Shown in pieces: positions 16,162 to 25,492 of a stretch of DNA of 56,842 nt (position 1 is its first letter; each line of letters starts with the position of its first letter). The stretch is from Deefgea rivuli DSM 18356 (GTDB taxonomy: Bacteria; Pseudomonadota; Gammaproteobacteria; Burkholderiales; Chitinibacteraceae): assembly GCF_000620145.1 (NCBI RefSeq), contig NZ_KK211082.1:1-56842 (forward strand), written 5' to 3'. The position numbers and the translations under genes were made by a program. The notes under the pieces were generated by a model. The model saw only the letters and a list, made by a program, of their open reading frames with translations, was not told the DNA's origin and did no database searches.

Positions 16162-17001
16162 TCACAGTTTTTGCGAGCCATCCATATAGCGCTGCAATAA
16201 GCGCTGTGTTTCATTACTCGTTTTTAATTCCATCAATGCCTTTGCAAACTGGCCAGCAAGCGAATCGGGGCTTACCAGCATCGGCAAATTACTGGCTGAT
16301 GGCGCGAGCTTGCTGTTGTAATTTGGATTGGGGATTTCAGCGTAATGTTCTGAGGAACGAGAAAAACCGACGAGTAATGGATTGGCTTGCGGTAAACAAT
16401 TGGGATGAAGTTTCAAACCCAACACATCCAGCGATGCGATGCGATTTTTATGTAGATAAAACTGCAAGGGTTCTTGCTCAATAATAAACAAATCGCCACG
16501 ACGTCCTTTTAGCGCTTTGATGGCTTTATTTGCATCAACGCCGCCGCCGAGTACTTCTGCCGTGAGCGCAGGGTAGCGAGAATGAATACTGGCTTTGCTA
16601 CTACCCAGTTCAGTGATCACTCGCAGTGGTGGTGTCTGATTTAAATCAGTAATGGTCGCTAAATCAATTCGGCTTAAACAGACTTCCTTACTCACCAAGC
16701 CATAAGGAAACCAATTAAGACTATCCGCCCGTTCCAATGAAAATGAGCCCGGCGTAAAATCAACCTTACCTTTGTGAATTTCTTCATATAAGCGTTTTTT
16801 CGGGAAACGAACGATTTGGAGTTTAAAGCCAATTTTTTGCGCTGCGCGTGAAAATAAATCATTGAAAAACCCTTGATTACTCGGGCTTTCAGCAATAAAT
16901 GGCTCTTTTTCACGCTCGATATAGCCCATGATCAAGATATTTTCTTTGGCAAACGCAACATTTAAGCTCGCCACCAAAAGAACGAACAGTAGTCCTCGCA
17001 T
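16162..17001 (-). CDS. Periplasmic solute-binding protein, family 3-like
   Basis: A 279-aa protein starting MRGLLFVLLVASLNVAFAK, a Sec signal peptide. The mature part looks like a type 3 extracellular solute-binding domain: an early LIMGYIEREKEPF strand, FNDLFSRAAQKIGFKLQIVRFPKKRL and a VDFTPGSFSLERAD segment. No permease or ATPase gene lies nearby, so it may serve sensing rather than import, as many orphan members do. The ATG at 17001 has an ideal GGAGG six bases upstream and is preferred over a TTG at 17022. Confidence 0.8.
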   Translation of the reverse strand: MRGLLFVLLVASLNVAFAKENILIMGYIEREKEPFIAESPSNQGFFNDLFSRAAQKIGFKLQIVRFPKKRLYEEIHKGKVDFTPGSFSLERADSLNWFPYGLVSKEVCLSRIDLATITDLNQTPPLRVITELGSSKASIHSRYPALTAEVLGGGVDANKAIKALKGRRGDLFIIEQEPLQFYLHKNRIASLDVLGLKLHPNCLPQANPLLVGFSRSSEHYAEIPNPNYNSKLAPSASNLPMLVSPDSLAGQFAKALMELKTSNETQRLLQRYMDGSQKL

Positions 17002-17085
17002 TATTCGCCTCCACAGATTCAACTATCACTTAAATTTGCGCGTAGCGCCTGACTCAAGGAATCCCAAACACGAAGAAGCTCGATG

Positions 17086-18642
17086 CTAGTCTGATGTGTA
17101 CTCAAATAAATCGTAGCCCATTTGCTGTTCGATCAATTTTGCGCAGCGAATTTTGCTTTCTTCACCATTGCTATTAAGCACAGTAAATTCGCGCAGCGGG
17201 GTGTAAAGTCCTTTGGCAGTCACAGCGCGCTGCGATTGCTTGAGTGCTGCAATGCTGGGCAGCAGCAAAGCGGGCAGAAAATCGAGTTCGGCGTTTAGGC
17301 CAATCGGCCGCAATAACACGGGCTGCGCTTTGGCGCTCATCACCTGCAAACCCATTTCAGTCGCACCATCGTAGCGCTGCTGTAACCAGCGAATCGACGC
17401 CACCATCCAGCCTGCATCGCTTGCCGCACGAATCGCCACCACTTCGCCGGGGCGAGCTTGCTCGCTGGGCAAATCACGCGCCAGAATCGCATAGCCGCCA
17501 GGGCTTTCATTGATCACTTGCCAAGGAATCGACTGAGCCGACGTTAATGCATCCAATGCCGCTGCGATGCTCTGCTCCGGCATCATCAGCGGCATACCGC
17601 CATTCAGTTGCAATACCGCCTGCGGCAAGCCCAATACCACTTCCACCGAGGCTTGCGCCGGAATCCGCTGATACAAGCGCTGTGGCGAAATGCTCCACTG
17701 CCGAATCACGCGGCGCAGAATTTCCAGCCACATTTGCACTTTTTGCCTGTCATTGGCCAATGGCACTTTGGACTCGACATTGCTTTCGGCTTTATGCAGT
17801 TTTTTAGCCAGTTCAATCGTGTCAAATAGCAGCGATTGACCCGGTAAATGATCTAAGGAGCGATTGCCAACAAACTGCGGCGGGCGATCAAACTCCAGTT
17901 CAATCAGGAAAAATCCTGCCGAAGAATTGAGTTTACTCACGGGCTGAAAATGCGCGTACGACGCATAGCCTTCGATGATTTCTAAGATTTTATCCAGCTC
18001 TGGACCAGAAAAGCGCTGCGGATCGGCCAAAGCCAATAAGAGCATCTGCTTGTACACAGTCGCAATTGAGCGTGAGGCTTTTTCTTTTGGATTGTCGCTT
18101 TTGCGTTCATCAAGAAATTTATTCTCCGCAGCATAACGGAACACCTGATGAATCTCGCCCCACATCCCACTCGGCAAAGGCTGAAACAAACGTGTGCAGA
18201 CTTGATAAGTGCGCCAAAAGCTGTAAACAACCGCTTGCAGTAAAATTGGCACCATTTTGGTCGATGTGAAAAAAGAAAATTTCTTATCGACCTTATCCAT
18301 CAATGCTTGCTTCCAACCCAAAGTCATTTCGACCCATAAATTGAGCGCCAATTGCGCGGCAAGTCGCGCGCTCTCTTTCATGGGTAAACCGGGTGATGCA
18401 TAAGCCGATTCAAAAGCACCGGTCAGCATCTCAAGTGAATTTTGGTACTCGTCCAAAAGTTTGACGCGCTCTTCGGCTTCTAATTTCACGCGGTTTAAGG
18501 TCGACAGCGCATCGAGCAACATGCGCCCTGCTTCCATCACATTTCCGGTCGGCAAGCCAATCAGCCACTCGCGCAAATGCAGTGGATTGGTTTCAACCGA
18601 ACGGGCTAAATTCGGATCAGGATCGGGTAAGGTTAATCGCAT
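17086..18642 (-). CDS. Conserved hypothetical protein, possible atypical PilZ-like C-terminus
   Basis: A 518-aa soluble protein. The first 300 residues are almost entirely helical. The C-terminal part contains a beta-rich segment (GEVVAIRAASDAGWMVASIR, then LGLQ-like and PVLLRPIG) with the spacing of PilZ-like barrels, but I do not see the canonical RxxxR and DxSxxG motifs. A c-di-GMP link is therefore only a guess. It starts 16 bases after the bioA stop, so the two are probably co-transcribed. Confidence 0.7.
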   Translation of the reverse strand: MRLTLPDPDPNLARSVETNPLHLREWLIGLPTGNVMEAGRMLLDALSTLNRVKLEAEERVKLLDEYQNSLEMLTGAFESAYASPGLPMKESARLAAQLALNLWVEMTLGWKQALMDKVDKKFSFFTSTKMVPILLQAVVYSFWRTYQVCTRLFQPLPSGMWGEIHQVFRYAAENKFLDERKSDNPKEKASRSIATVYKQMLLLALADPQRFSGPELDKILEIIEGYASYAHFQPVSKLNSSAGFFLIELEFDRPPQFVGNRSLDHLPGQSLLFDTIELAKKLHKAESNVESKVPLANDRQKVQMWLEILRRVIRQWSISPQRLYQRIPAQASVEVVLGLPQAVLQLNGGMPLMMPEQSIAAALDALTSAQSIPWQVINESPGGYAILARDLPSEQARPGEVVAIRAASDAGWMVASIRWLQQRYDGATEMGLQVMSAKAQPVLLRPIGLNAELDFLPALLLPSIAALKQSQRAVTAKGLYTPLREFTVLNSNGEESKIRCAKLIEQQMGYDLFEYTSD

Positions 18643-18658
18643 CGGTTTCGCAGTGTAT

Positions 18659-19978
18659 TTACCAGCAATTGCTTAGCGCACTCATCGTGCCTGCCAGCAA
18701 AAATTGAGCTTCTATATCAGTCAGACTGTAGGGTGGCATAAAATAGAGCGTATTGCCGATGGGGCGCAACAAAATTCCTTCTTTTAAGGCTTCAACAAAA
18801 CACTGCGTCGCAAACTGCGGCGGTGCATCGCTGATTTCAAATGCCCAAATCATGCCGCAATGTCGCCAGTTTTTCACCCGAGGGTGCTGCGCTAAAGGCG
18901 AAAAAATAGCACTAAAGCGAACGGCTTTTTCGCGATTAGCCGCAATCACCGCGTCATCTTTAAAAATGGCCAAGGTCGCCAAGGCCGCCGCGCAAGCCAG
19001 CGCATTGCCAGTATATGAATGAGAATGTAAAAAGGCTCTGGCGGTTTCATCCGAATAAAAGGCAGTATAGACCGCTTCGCTACAGAGTACAGCGGCCAGC
19101 GGCAAATACCCCCCAGTAATCCCTTTTGAAAGACAGATTAAATCAGGTTTAATCTCTGCCTGCTCGCAAGCAAACATCGTTCCAGTGCGGCCAAAGCCCA
19201 CCGCAATCTCATCGGCAATCAGCAAAACTTGATATTGATCGCAGAGTATACGCGCCTGAGCCAGATAGATCGGGTCATACATCGCCATACCTGCTGCACC
19301 TTGCACCAGCGGCTCAACAATCAGCGCAGCAATTTCATGCTGATGCGCGGCCAGTACGCGTTCCAAATCTTGCAGCGCCCACAGCGCGACGTCTTTCGCC
19401 GTTTGCTCGCCCTTGGCTTGGCGGGAATCTGGGCTTTGCACTGCAAAGTTCTCACGCACCAAGGGCGCGTACGCCGTGCGGAAAATCGGCACATCAGTGA
19501 CCGATAGCGCACCCATCGTTTCGCCGTGGTAACTGTCTTGCAAATAGACGAAACGATTTTTTTCCGGCAGCCCCAAATTGCGCCAATAATGCGCCGCCAT
19601 TTTCAGTGCGATTTCAGTCGCCGAAGCGCCGTCTGAACCGTAAAACGCATGACCTAATCCGGTTAATTCTGCCAGTTGCTCAGACAACTCCACCACGGGT
19701 TGATGCGTAAATCCAGCCAGCATCACGTGTTCAAGCTGATCCATTTGTGCTGAAATCGCCGCTTTGATGCGCGGCTGATTGTGGCCAAATAAATTCACCC
19801 ACCAGCTTGATACCGCATCCAGATAGCGATTGCCATCCATGTCGTACAACCACACGCCATCGCCGCGCGCGATGGGAATCAGCGGCAGCGTTTCATGGCG
19901 TTTCATTTGCGTACACGGATGCCAAACCGACGCCAGACTACGTGTTAACCACGTTTGATTTTGAGAGGCTTGATCCAT
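18659..19978 (-). CDS. bioA: Adenosylmethionine-8-amino-7-oxononanoate aminotransferase
   Basis: PLP-dependent class III aminotransferase that makes 7,8-diaminononanoate from KAPA and S-adenosylmethionine in biotin synthesis. Recognisable are SVWHPCTQMKRHE at the N-terminus, WWVNLFGHNQP, DEIAVGFGRTG with the PLP-contacting Asp, and LICLSKGITGGYLPLA with the Schiff-base Lys. It is 439 aa from the ATG at 19978 (the adjacent TTG is less likely). No other bio genes are in the window. Confidence 0.95.
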   Translation of the reverse strand: MDQASQNQTWLTRSLASVWHPCTQMKRHETLPLIPIARGDGVWLYDMDGNRYLDAVSSWWVNLFGHNQPRIKAAISAQMDQLEHVMLAGFTHQPVVELSEQLAELTGLGHAFYGSDGASATEIALKMAAHYWRNLGLPEKNRFVYLQDSYHGETMGALSVTDVPIFRTAYAPLVRENFAVQSPDSRQAKGEQTAKDVALWALQDLERVLAAHQHEIAALIVEPLVQGAAGMAMYDPIYLAQARILCDQYQVLLIADEIAVGFGRTGTMFACEQAEIKPDLICLSKGITGGYLPLAAVLCSEAVYTAFYSDETARAFLHSHSYTGNALACAAALATLAIFKDDAVIAANREKAVRFSAIFSPLAQHPRVKNWRHCGMIWAFEISDAPPQFATQCFVEALKEGILLRPIGNTLYFMPPYSLTDIEAQFLLAGTMSALSNCW

Positions 19979-20037
19979 CAACTCTTATCCATTGCAACAA
20001 TCGGCTTATCTTACAGAACTTCGCGCTGCGGCTGTAG

Positions 20038-22638
20038 TTAGCATTTTTCCAACTCAACAATCGCCGCAGTCAGCAGCGCCCCCAAGACGATCCACAGCCA
20101 GTAACTTGCCGGGATCGGACTCGAAGCGAATAAGCGATTCATGGGCGACCAGTAAGTAAATAAGCATTGCAGCACCAGCATCATCGCGCTGCCAAACCAC
20201 ACCCACGGGTTACTCCACCAGCCCAAAGTCCAGCAAGCCCCCGTTAAAGAGCGACAAGTAAATAGATAGGCAATTTGCGCAACGACAAAAGCATTCACGG
20301 CAATCGTTCGGGCTTCAATTAAAGGCACTTGCTGCGCCAGCGCCCAGTGAAATAGTCCAAACACCAAGAGTAAAAATAAGAATCCGACCATCAGCATCCG
20401 AATCACCAGCGTTTTGCCGAGCAAGGGGCTAGCAGGATCGCGCGGTGGCTGCTGCATCACGGTGGGCTCAACCGGCTCAAATGCCAGCATCATCCCTAAC
20501 AGCAGCGCCGTACTCATATTGATCCACAAGATTTGCAGCGGCGTCACCGGCAGCAGCGTGCCGCTTAAAATCGCCACCAAAATCACGCAGCCTTCGCCAA
20601 TATTGGTCGGCAAAGTCCAGGTAATAAACTTCTGCAAATTGGCGTACACGCCACGGCCTTGCCGCACGGCGGCGACCAAAGTGGCAAAATTATTATCCGT
20701 CAGCACCATAGCCGCAGCTTCTTTAGCAACTTCCGTGCCGCCCTGCCCCATCGCGATGCCAATCTCTGCCGCTTTGAGCGCGGGCGCATCGTTCACGCCA
20801 TCGCCGGTCATCGCAACGATTTCGCCATTGGCCTGCAAAGCACGCACCAATTCCAGCTTTTGCTCAGGCGCTACGCGTGCAAATACCGCGACATTGCGCA
20901 CAATGTCTTGCAATTGCTCGGGGCTATTTTTGGCTAATTCTTGCCCAGTGAGCACGGCATCATCGGCTTGCATCAAACCCAATTGCGCCGCAATCGCCAC
21001 TGCTGTCACCGGATGATCGCCGGTAATCATTTTGATGCGGATGCCAGCGGCTTGGCATTGTTCAATGGCCGCTTTCACTTCTGGGCGCGGCGGATCAATC
21101 ATGCCCATCAAGCCTAAAAAGCGCCAAGGCCCTGCTGCATTCGCGCTTAAATCCAGCTCCGGATCCAGCTTTTCAGCGTCATTGTCTTTGGCGGCAAACG
21201 CCAGTACGCGCAATCCCAGCGCTGCCATCTCGCTGACTTTACTGGCGACTTCATCTCCCATTGCGCACAAGGGCAAAATCACTTCTGGCGCGCCTTTAAT
21301 GTAATGCTGCGCGACGCCGCCCTCTGTTGCTTCATGTAGCGTTTGCATGCTTTTTCGCTCGGCGGCAAACGGCAAAGCATCTCGCCTTGGCGCTTGCTGG
21401 CGAACTTGTTCCACATCCATACCCAATTGCTGCGCCAACAGCAGTAGCGCGGTTTCGGTGGGATCGCCGCTCAATGCGCCATCAGCCAGAACAGTCGCAT
21501 CATTACACAGCACTGCAGCTTCAATTAATTTCTCGACCGATGTATCTTGATGCAGATCTTTATTATCAATGCCTACATCGCTATACCTCAGATTAATAAT
21601 ATCTTGCTCTAGGTACAAAGCGGTGACTGTCATGCGGTTTTCAGTCAAGGTGCCGGTTTTATCCGAGCAAATCACCGTAGTGCCGCCCAAAGTTTCGACG
21701 GCCGGTAAATGCCGAATAATCGCGCTTTGCTTGGCCATTCTCGCTACGCCAATCGCCAGCGTGATCGTCACTGCGGCAGGCAAGCCCTCGGGAATCGCGC
21801 CAATCGCCAAGGCCACGGCGGCCATAAACATTTCATACGCACTTTCGCCACGCGCCATACCCACCACAAAGGTCAGCACCGCCAGCGCCATGATGATCCA
21901 TAAGAGTTGGTTGGCAAATTGGGCAATTTGCCGCGTCAGCGGCGTGATCATGGCATCGGTTCGCAGCAAACTGGCCGCAATTTTTCCGGTTTCGGTATTC
22001 AAACCCGTCGCGACGACGACGCCTTTAGCGTGCCCCCGCAAGACCATCGTGCCGCCAAACACCATATTGCCGCGCTCAGCCAATTGCGTGGCGGCATCGA
22101 GTACCGCAATATGCTTATCAACGGGCAAGGATTCCCCCGTTAGCATCGCCTCGTGTGCGGCCAGCTCATTTACCTGTAATAGCCGCACATCAGCGGGAAC
22201 TTTGTCCCCGGCCGCCAAATGCACCACGTCGCCTGGAACAAGTTCTGCTACAGCCAGCCGCAGCGCCTGCCCCGAACGCACGGTATGAATGTCTTGCCCC
22301 AGATGTTCGGCCAAGGCCAGCAGCGCTTGCTCAGCACGGCCTTCTTGAATCAAACCCACCGCAGCATTAATGACGACAACGCCAAAAATCACCGAGCTAT
22401 CCACCCATTCACCCAAGACCAAGGTGACTGCACCCGCCAAAATTAGCACCAGCACTAAGGGTTGCGAGAGTTGATCCCAAACTCGCCGCCACAGCGGCAC
22501 CACCGCAGCAGCAGGCAGTTGATTTTTGCCATATTCAAGCAGCCTTGATTGCGCCACGGCATGACTCAAACCTTCTTCAGGATGTGACTGCCAGTGCGCC
22601 AAGACTTCATCGGAACTCATTTCATGCCAAATCTTCAC
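20038..22638 (-). CDS. P2A-type cation-transporting ATPase
   Basis: An integral membrane P-type pump of 866 aa. It has an N-terminal cation-ATPase domain (WHEMSSDEVLAHW), actuator motif MLTGESLPVDK, the TM4 motif AIPEGLPAAVTI, the phosphorylation site ICSDKTGTLTENRMTV, and the hinge MTGDGVNDAPALKAAEIGIAMG. The PEGLP signature places it with Ca2+/Na+/K+-type P2 ATPases; the ion is not certain. I chose GTG at 22638 because GGAGG lies six bases upstream; an ATG at 22668 would add ten residues without a ribosome site. It is divergent from ltaE and upstream of bioA. Confidence 0.9.
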   Translation of the reverse strand: MKIWHEMSSDEVLAHWQSHPEEGLSHAVAQSRLLEYGKNQLPAAAVVPLWRRVWDQLSQPLVLVLILAGAVTLVLGEWVDSSVIFGVVVINAAVGLIQEGRAEQALLALAEHLGQDIHTVRSGQALRLAVAELVPGDVVHLAAGDKVPADVRLLQVNELAAHEAMLTGESLPVDKHIAVLDAATQLAERGNMVFGGTMVLRGHAKGVVVATGLNTETGKIAASLLRTDAMITPLTRQIAQFANQLLWIIMALAVLTFVVGMARGESAYEMFMAAVALAIGAIPEGLPAAVTITLAIGVARMAKQSAIIRHLPAVETLGGTTVICSDKTGTLTENRMTVTALYLEQDIINLRYSDVGIDNKDLHQDTSVEKLIEAAVLCNDATVLADGALSGDPTETALLLLAQQLGMDVEQVRQQAPRRDALPFAAERKSMQTLHEATEGGVAQHYIKGAPEVILPLCAMGDEVASKVSEMAALGLRVLAFAAKDNDAEKLDPELDLSANAAGPWRFLGLMGMIDPPRPEVKAAIEQCQAAGIRIKMITGDHPVTAVAIAAQLGLMQADDAVLTGQELAKNSPEQLQDIVRNVAVFARVAPEQKLELVRALQANGEIVAMTGDGVNDAPALKAAEIGIAMGQGGTEVAKEAAAMVLTDNNFATLVAAVRQGRGVYANLQKFITWTLPTNIGEGCVILVAILSGTLLPVTPLQILWINMSTALLLGMMLAFEPVEPTVMQQPPRDPASPLLGKTLVIRMLMVGFLFLLLVFGLFHWALAQQVPLIEARTIAVNAFVVAQIAYLFTCRSLTGACWTLGWWSNPWVWFGSAMMLVLQCLFTYWSPMNRLFASSPIPASYWLWIVLGALLTAAIVELEKC

Positions 22639-22704
22639 AATCGGCCTCCATAGGCTGAAATGCTGCATTTAGTTTAGACTGCAAAAACCCATAAAGGAGC
22701 CATC

Positions 22705-23739
22705 ATGGACAGCATACTCGACCTACGCAGCGACACCGTTACCCAGCCCACACACGCGATGCGCGCAGCAATGGCCAATGCCATCGTTGGTGATGATTGC
22801 TATGGCGACGATCCAACGGTGATTGAGCTGGAACAACAAGCTGCGGCGAAACTTGGCAAAGCCGCTGCACTATTTGTACCGAGCGGCACGCTGGGCAATC
22901 AATTGGCGATTTTTACGAATTGCCAAGCCGGTGATGAAGTGATTTTGGGCGACGACTGCCATATTGTGTGCCACGAAGTGGGCGCGGCGGCGGTGATTAG
23001 CGGTGTGCAATTGCGTACGCTAGAAAGCAATAACGGCGCGCTGGATGCAGCAAAAATCCACAGTAAGATCCGCCACGGCATTGATATCCATGAGCCCAAA
23101 ACCGGTTTGATTTGCATCGAAAACGCGCATTCGAATGGCCGCGTGATTCCGCTGGCGACGATGCAAGCCATTTGGCAAGTGGCACAAGCTGAAAACATAC
23201 CGGTTCATTTAGACGGCGCGCGCGTATTTAACGCCGCCACGCATTTGAATGTCGACGTGCGCGAAATCACGCAATATTGCGATACGGTGATGTTTTGCCT
23301 GAGCAAAGGCTTAGCAGCGCCGATTGGCTCGATGTTGGCAGGCAGCGAAGCGTTTATTGCCAAAGCGCGCAAAAAACGCAAACTGCTCGGCGGTGCTCTG
23401 CGCCAAGTCGGCGTTTTAGCCGCACCCGGACTGCTTGCGCTGAACGACATGCCGCAGCGTTTGCTTGAAGATCACCAGAATGCACAAGAACTCGCCCGTC
23501 AGCTCGCCTGCATTGATGGCATTGAAATCGATCTAGATTCAGTACAAATTAATATGGTGTGGCTACGTTTTACACGCGACATCGACGTCGATGCCCTGAT
23601 GCACGCACTGCACAACGCCGGTATCAAAGCCAATCCACCCGAACATGGCTGGATGCGATTGCTGACGCATTGGCAAATTAAGGCTTCCGATATCGCCCAT
23701 ATTGCGCGAACAATTCAAACTGAGATAGCACAGCAGTAA
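22705..23739 (+). CDS. ltaE: Low-specificity L-threonine aldolase
   Basis: A 344-aa PLP enzyme that cleaves L-threonine and L-allo-threonine to glycine and acetaldehyde. Motifs are LDLRSDTVTQPT at the N-terminus, DDCYGDDPTV, HLDGARVFNAA with the PLP-binding Asp, and FCLSKGLAAPIGS with the Schiff-base Lys. A good AAAGGAG precedes the ATG. It stands alone, divergent from the P-type ATPase. Confidence 0.95.
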   Translation: MDSILDLRSDTVTQPTHAMRAAMANAIVGDDCYGDDPTVIELEQQAAAKLGKAAALFVPSGTLGNQLAIFTNCQAGDEVILGDDCHIVCHEVGAAAVISGVQLRTLESNNGALDAAKIHSKIRHGIDIHEPKTGLICIENAHSNGRVIPLATMQAIWQVAQAENIPVHLDGARVFNAATHLNVDVREITQYCDTVMFCLSKGLAAPIGSMLAGSEAFIAKARKKRKLLGGALRQVGVLAAPGLLALNDMPQRLLEDHQNAQELARQLACIDGIEIDLDSVQINMVWLRFTRDIDVDALMHALHNAGIKANPPEHGWMRLLTHWQIKASDIAHIARTIQTEIAQQ

Positions 23740-23907
23740 CACAAAACACTAAGGTCAAAGCCATGCTAAAAGCATAAAATATGTGTAGTTTTACATCGCT
23801 GCAATACGTATTTGTTCACGGTTTCAGAAAATAATTTACATTAACCTTCACTCAACGCTTCTTAATAACTTGCTCTGATGTAATTGATACAAAAGCATAT
23901 TGTTTTT

Positions 23908-23935
23908 TTGCGTTACTCAATAATTCGCTTATAGT
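23908..23935 (+). promoter_or_regulatory. Possible promoter of the repeat-protein gene
   Basis: TTGCGT (23908-23913) and TATAGT (23930-23935) are separated by 16 bases in an AT-rich region about 40 bases before the start codon. The -10 is five of six to consensus; the -35 is weak. Confidence 0.35.
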
Positions 23936-23975
23936 AAACAGCGATTTCTATTTATGCATCTAAGGGGTTTATTTT

Positions 23976-24494
23976 ATGAAAAAACGTTCAATTCTTGCAG
24001 CAGCCATCTTATCTCTAGCTAGCGTAACGGCAATCGCTGCAACGGCCAGCGCGCCAATGAAAGGCGAAGGTGGTAACGACAAAGCTACTGCACCAATGAA
24101 AGGCGAAGGCGGCAATGACAAAGCAGCTAAACCAATGAAAGGTGAAGGCGGTACCGCAAAAGCAGCTAAACCAATGAAAGGCGAAGGCGGCACTGCTAAA
24201 GCAGCTAAACCAATGCACGGCGAAGGTGGCAACGACAAAGCTACTGCACCCATGAAAGGTGAAGGCGGCAACGACAAAGCGACTGCCCCAATGAAAGGTG
24301 AAGGCGGTAACGACAAAGCTACTAAACCAATGAAAGGCGAAGGCGGCAACGACAAAGCTACTGCACCCATGAAAGGCGAAGGCGGCACTGCTAAAGCGGC
24401 TAAACCAATGAAAGGCGAAGGCGGCACAGCGAAAGCAGCTAAACCAATGAAAGGTGAAGGCGGCGACGATAAAGCAGTTGCACCAACGAAATAA
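23976..24494 (+). CDS. Secreted 13-residue tandem-repeat protein
   Basis: A 172-aa protein with a signal peptide (MKKRSILAAAILSLASVTAIAATAS) and then eleven consecutive 13-residue repeats of the form (A/K)PMKGEGG(N/T/D)(D/A)KA(T/A/V), from residue 26 to the APTK end. Two main versions alternate: NDKAT and TAKAA. Every repeat keeps P-M-x-G-E-G-G and a Lys near its end. No cysteine or aromatic residue occurs, so it is probably disordered, highly charged and periplasmic or extracellular. I know no function for it. AGGGG lies about nine bases before the ATG. The minus strand is open through the array only because of the repeats. Confidence 0.85.
   Translation: MKKRSILAAAILSLASVTAIAATASAPMKGEGGNDKATAPMKGEGGNDKAAKPMKGEGGTAKAAKPMKGEGGTAKAAKPMHGEGGNDKATAPMKGEGGNDKATAPMKGEGGNDKATKPMKGEGGNDKATAPMKGEGGTAKAAKPMKGEGGTAKAAKPMKGEGGDDKAVAPTK
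24051..24479 (+). repeat. Eleven tandem 39-bp repeats within a coding region
   Basis: The array has exactly 11 units of 39 bp and no partial units. Units differ mostly at third codon positions (GGT/GGC, ACT/GCT/GCG) and by block switches between NDKAT and TAKAA, which suggests duplication and exchange between units under selection for the protein. Confidence 0.9.
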
Positions 24495-24506
24495 TAAAAT
24501 TGAAAA

Positions 24507-24577
24507 ATGCTGCGAAAATGACAAACTCTAGTTGCAGCATACTCATTTAAAGTAAAGGGTGGCCAAGTGCCACCCTT
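24507..24577 (+). other. Two hairpins between the repeat protein and the DUF4344 gene
   Basis: ATGCTGC (24507-24513) pairs with GCAGCAT (24534-24540), and AAGGGTGGC (24555-24563) pairs with GCCACCCTT (24569-24577) over a five-base loop. The second is strong but lacks a T-run, so it may be a partial terminator or an mRNA-stabilising hairpin for the highly repetitive upstream gene. Confidence 0.5.
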
Positions 24578-24596
24578 ATTCTATTGGGAGTGGAAA

Positions 24597-25388
24597 ATGC
24601 GAAATATCGTTCATTTTGTTTCAACAGCATTATTTTCTGCAACATTAAATGTCGCTTTCGCTGCACCGCAAGTGATTGTCACTTATACGCCACCTGTAGA
24701 TGAAAACTTAAAACCCTACTATGAGTTTTTAAAATCACATAAAGCACTCGAATCAGCAGCAAAAACCGCCGAACTATTAAAGTGGCCAACGCCAATCACA
24801 CTCGAAACCAAGCAGTGCGATGAAATAAATGCAATGTATGTACCTGGTGAAGCTCGCGTCATCATGTGCTACGAAATTTTTAAAGATTTAGTAGAAAAAG
24901 TTGAAGCACAACTAGGCCATCACGACCAAAACTATCGCAACGATATCAAAAAAAACGCGGCTATTTTTCTATTCCGGCATGAACTAAGTCATGCCATCTT
25001 TGATATTTTTAAAATTCCACTGATTGGCAACGAAGAAATAGCCGCAGATGCAGTGGCATTTCACTATTCACTAGAGCAAAAAAATATCGCAGAAGTCAAA
25101 AAAGTTTTGCAAGGCGCAAAGTTTTACTTCATGCGTAGAAATGAGAAGTTTGGCGAAGCAACACAGTATGATTTCGGCGCATTTTCCGATATCCATCCGT
25201 TATCTGAACAACGCTACTTTAATATGCTGTGCTACACCTACGCAAAATACCCTGAACAGGCCGAATTTCTGGTTAAACAGGAGTTATTGCCACAAGGACG
25301 TGCTGACTACTGCCCTCGCGAATGGACTCAACTACAAGATGGAGTCCACCGTTTAATTGGTCCTTACGTCTTAAAGCCAAAAAAATAA
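24597..25388 (+). CDS. DUF4344 putative metallopeptidase, secreted
   Basis: A 263-aa protein starting MRNIVHFVSTALFSATLNVAFA, a Sec signal peptide. FLFRHELSHAIFDIF contains the zinc HExxH-type motif (HELSH), and GNEEIAADAVAFHYS supplies the downstream Glu/Asp ligand region, both typical of DUF4344. Two further cysteines (TKQCDEIN and VIMCYEIF) may pair. The ATG at 24597 has GGGAG seven bases upstream and begins the signal peptide, so I prefer it to 24567. It lies 103 bases after the repeat protein on the same strand. The substrate is unknown. Confidence 0.82.
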   Translation: MRNIVHFVSTALFSATLNVAFAAPQVIVTYTPPVDENLKPYYEFLKSHKALESAAKTAELLKWPTPITLETKQCDEINAMYVPGEARVIMCYEIFKDLVEKVEAQLGHHDQNYRNDIKKNAAIFLFRHELSHAIFDIFKIPLIGNEEIAADAVAFHYSLEQKNIAEVKKVLQGAKFYFMRRNEKFGEATQYDFGAFSDIHPLSEQRYFNMLCYTYAKYPEQAEFLVKQELLPQGRADYCPREWTQLQDGVHRLIGPYVLKPKK

Positions 25389-25421
25389 TACGATCAACAG
25401 TGTAATATCGTTAACTATAAG

Positions 25422-25462
25422 AAAAAAGCCTCGACTTCTAGCGAAGAAGTCGAGGCTTTTTT
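25422..25462. terminator. Bidirectional rho-independent terminator
   Basis: A perfect 12-bp stem (GCCTCGACTTCT at 25428-25439 and its complement at 25445-25456) with loop AGCGA, flanked by six A on the left and six T on the right. It can stop both the plus-strand DUF4344 transcript and the minus-strand tlpA-like transcript. Confidence 0.92.
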
Positions 25463-25492
25463 ATGGTTCTCAAGTCGTGATTCTAAAAATGA

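Noticed and set aside
24015-24524. Long open frames on the minus strand across the 39-bp array
   Set aside because: They are open only because the 39-bp unit contains no stop in those frames; the plus strand has the signal peptide, ribosome site and codon-position bias.
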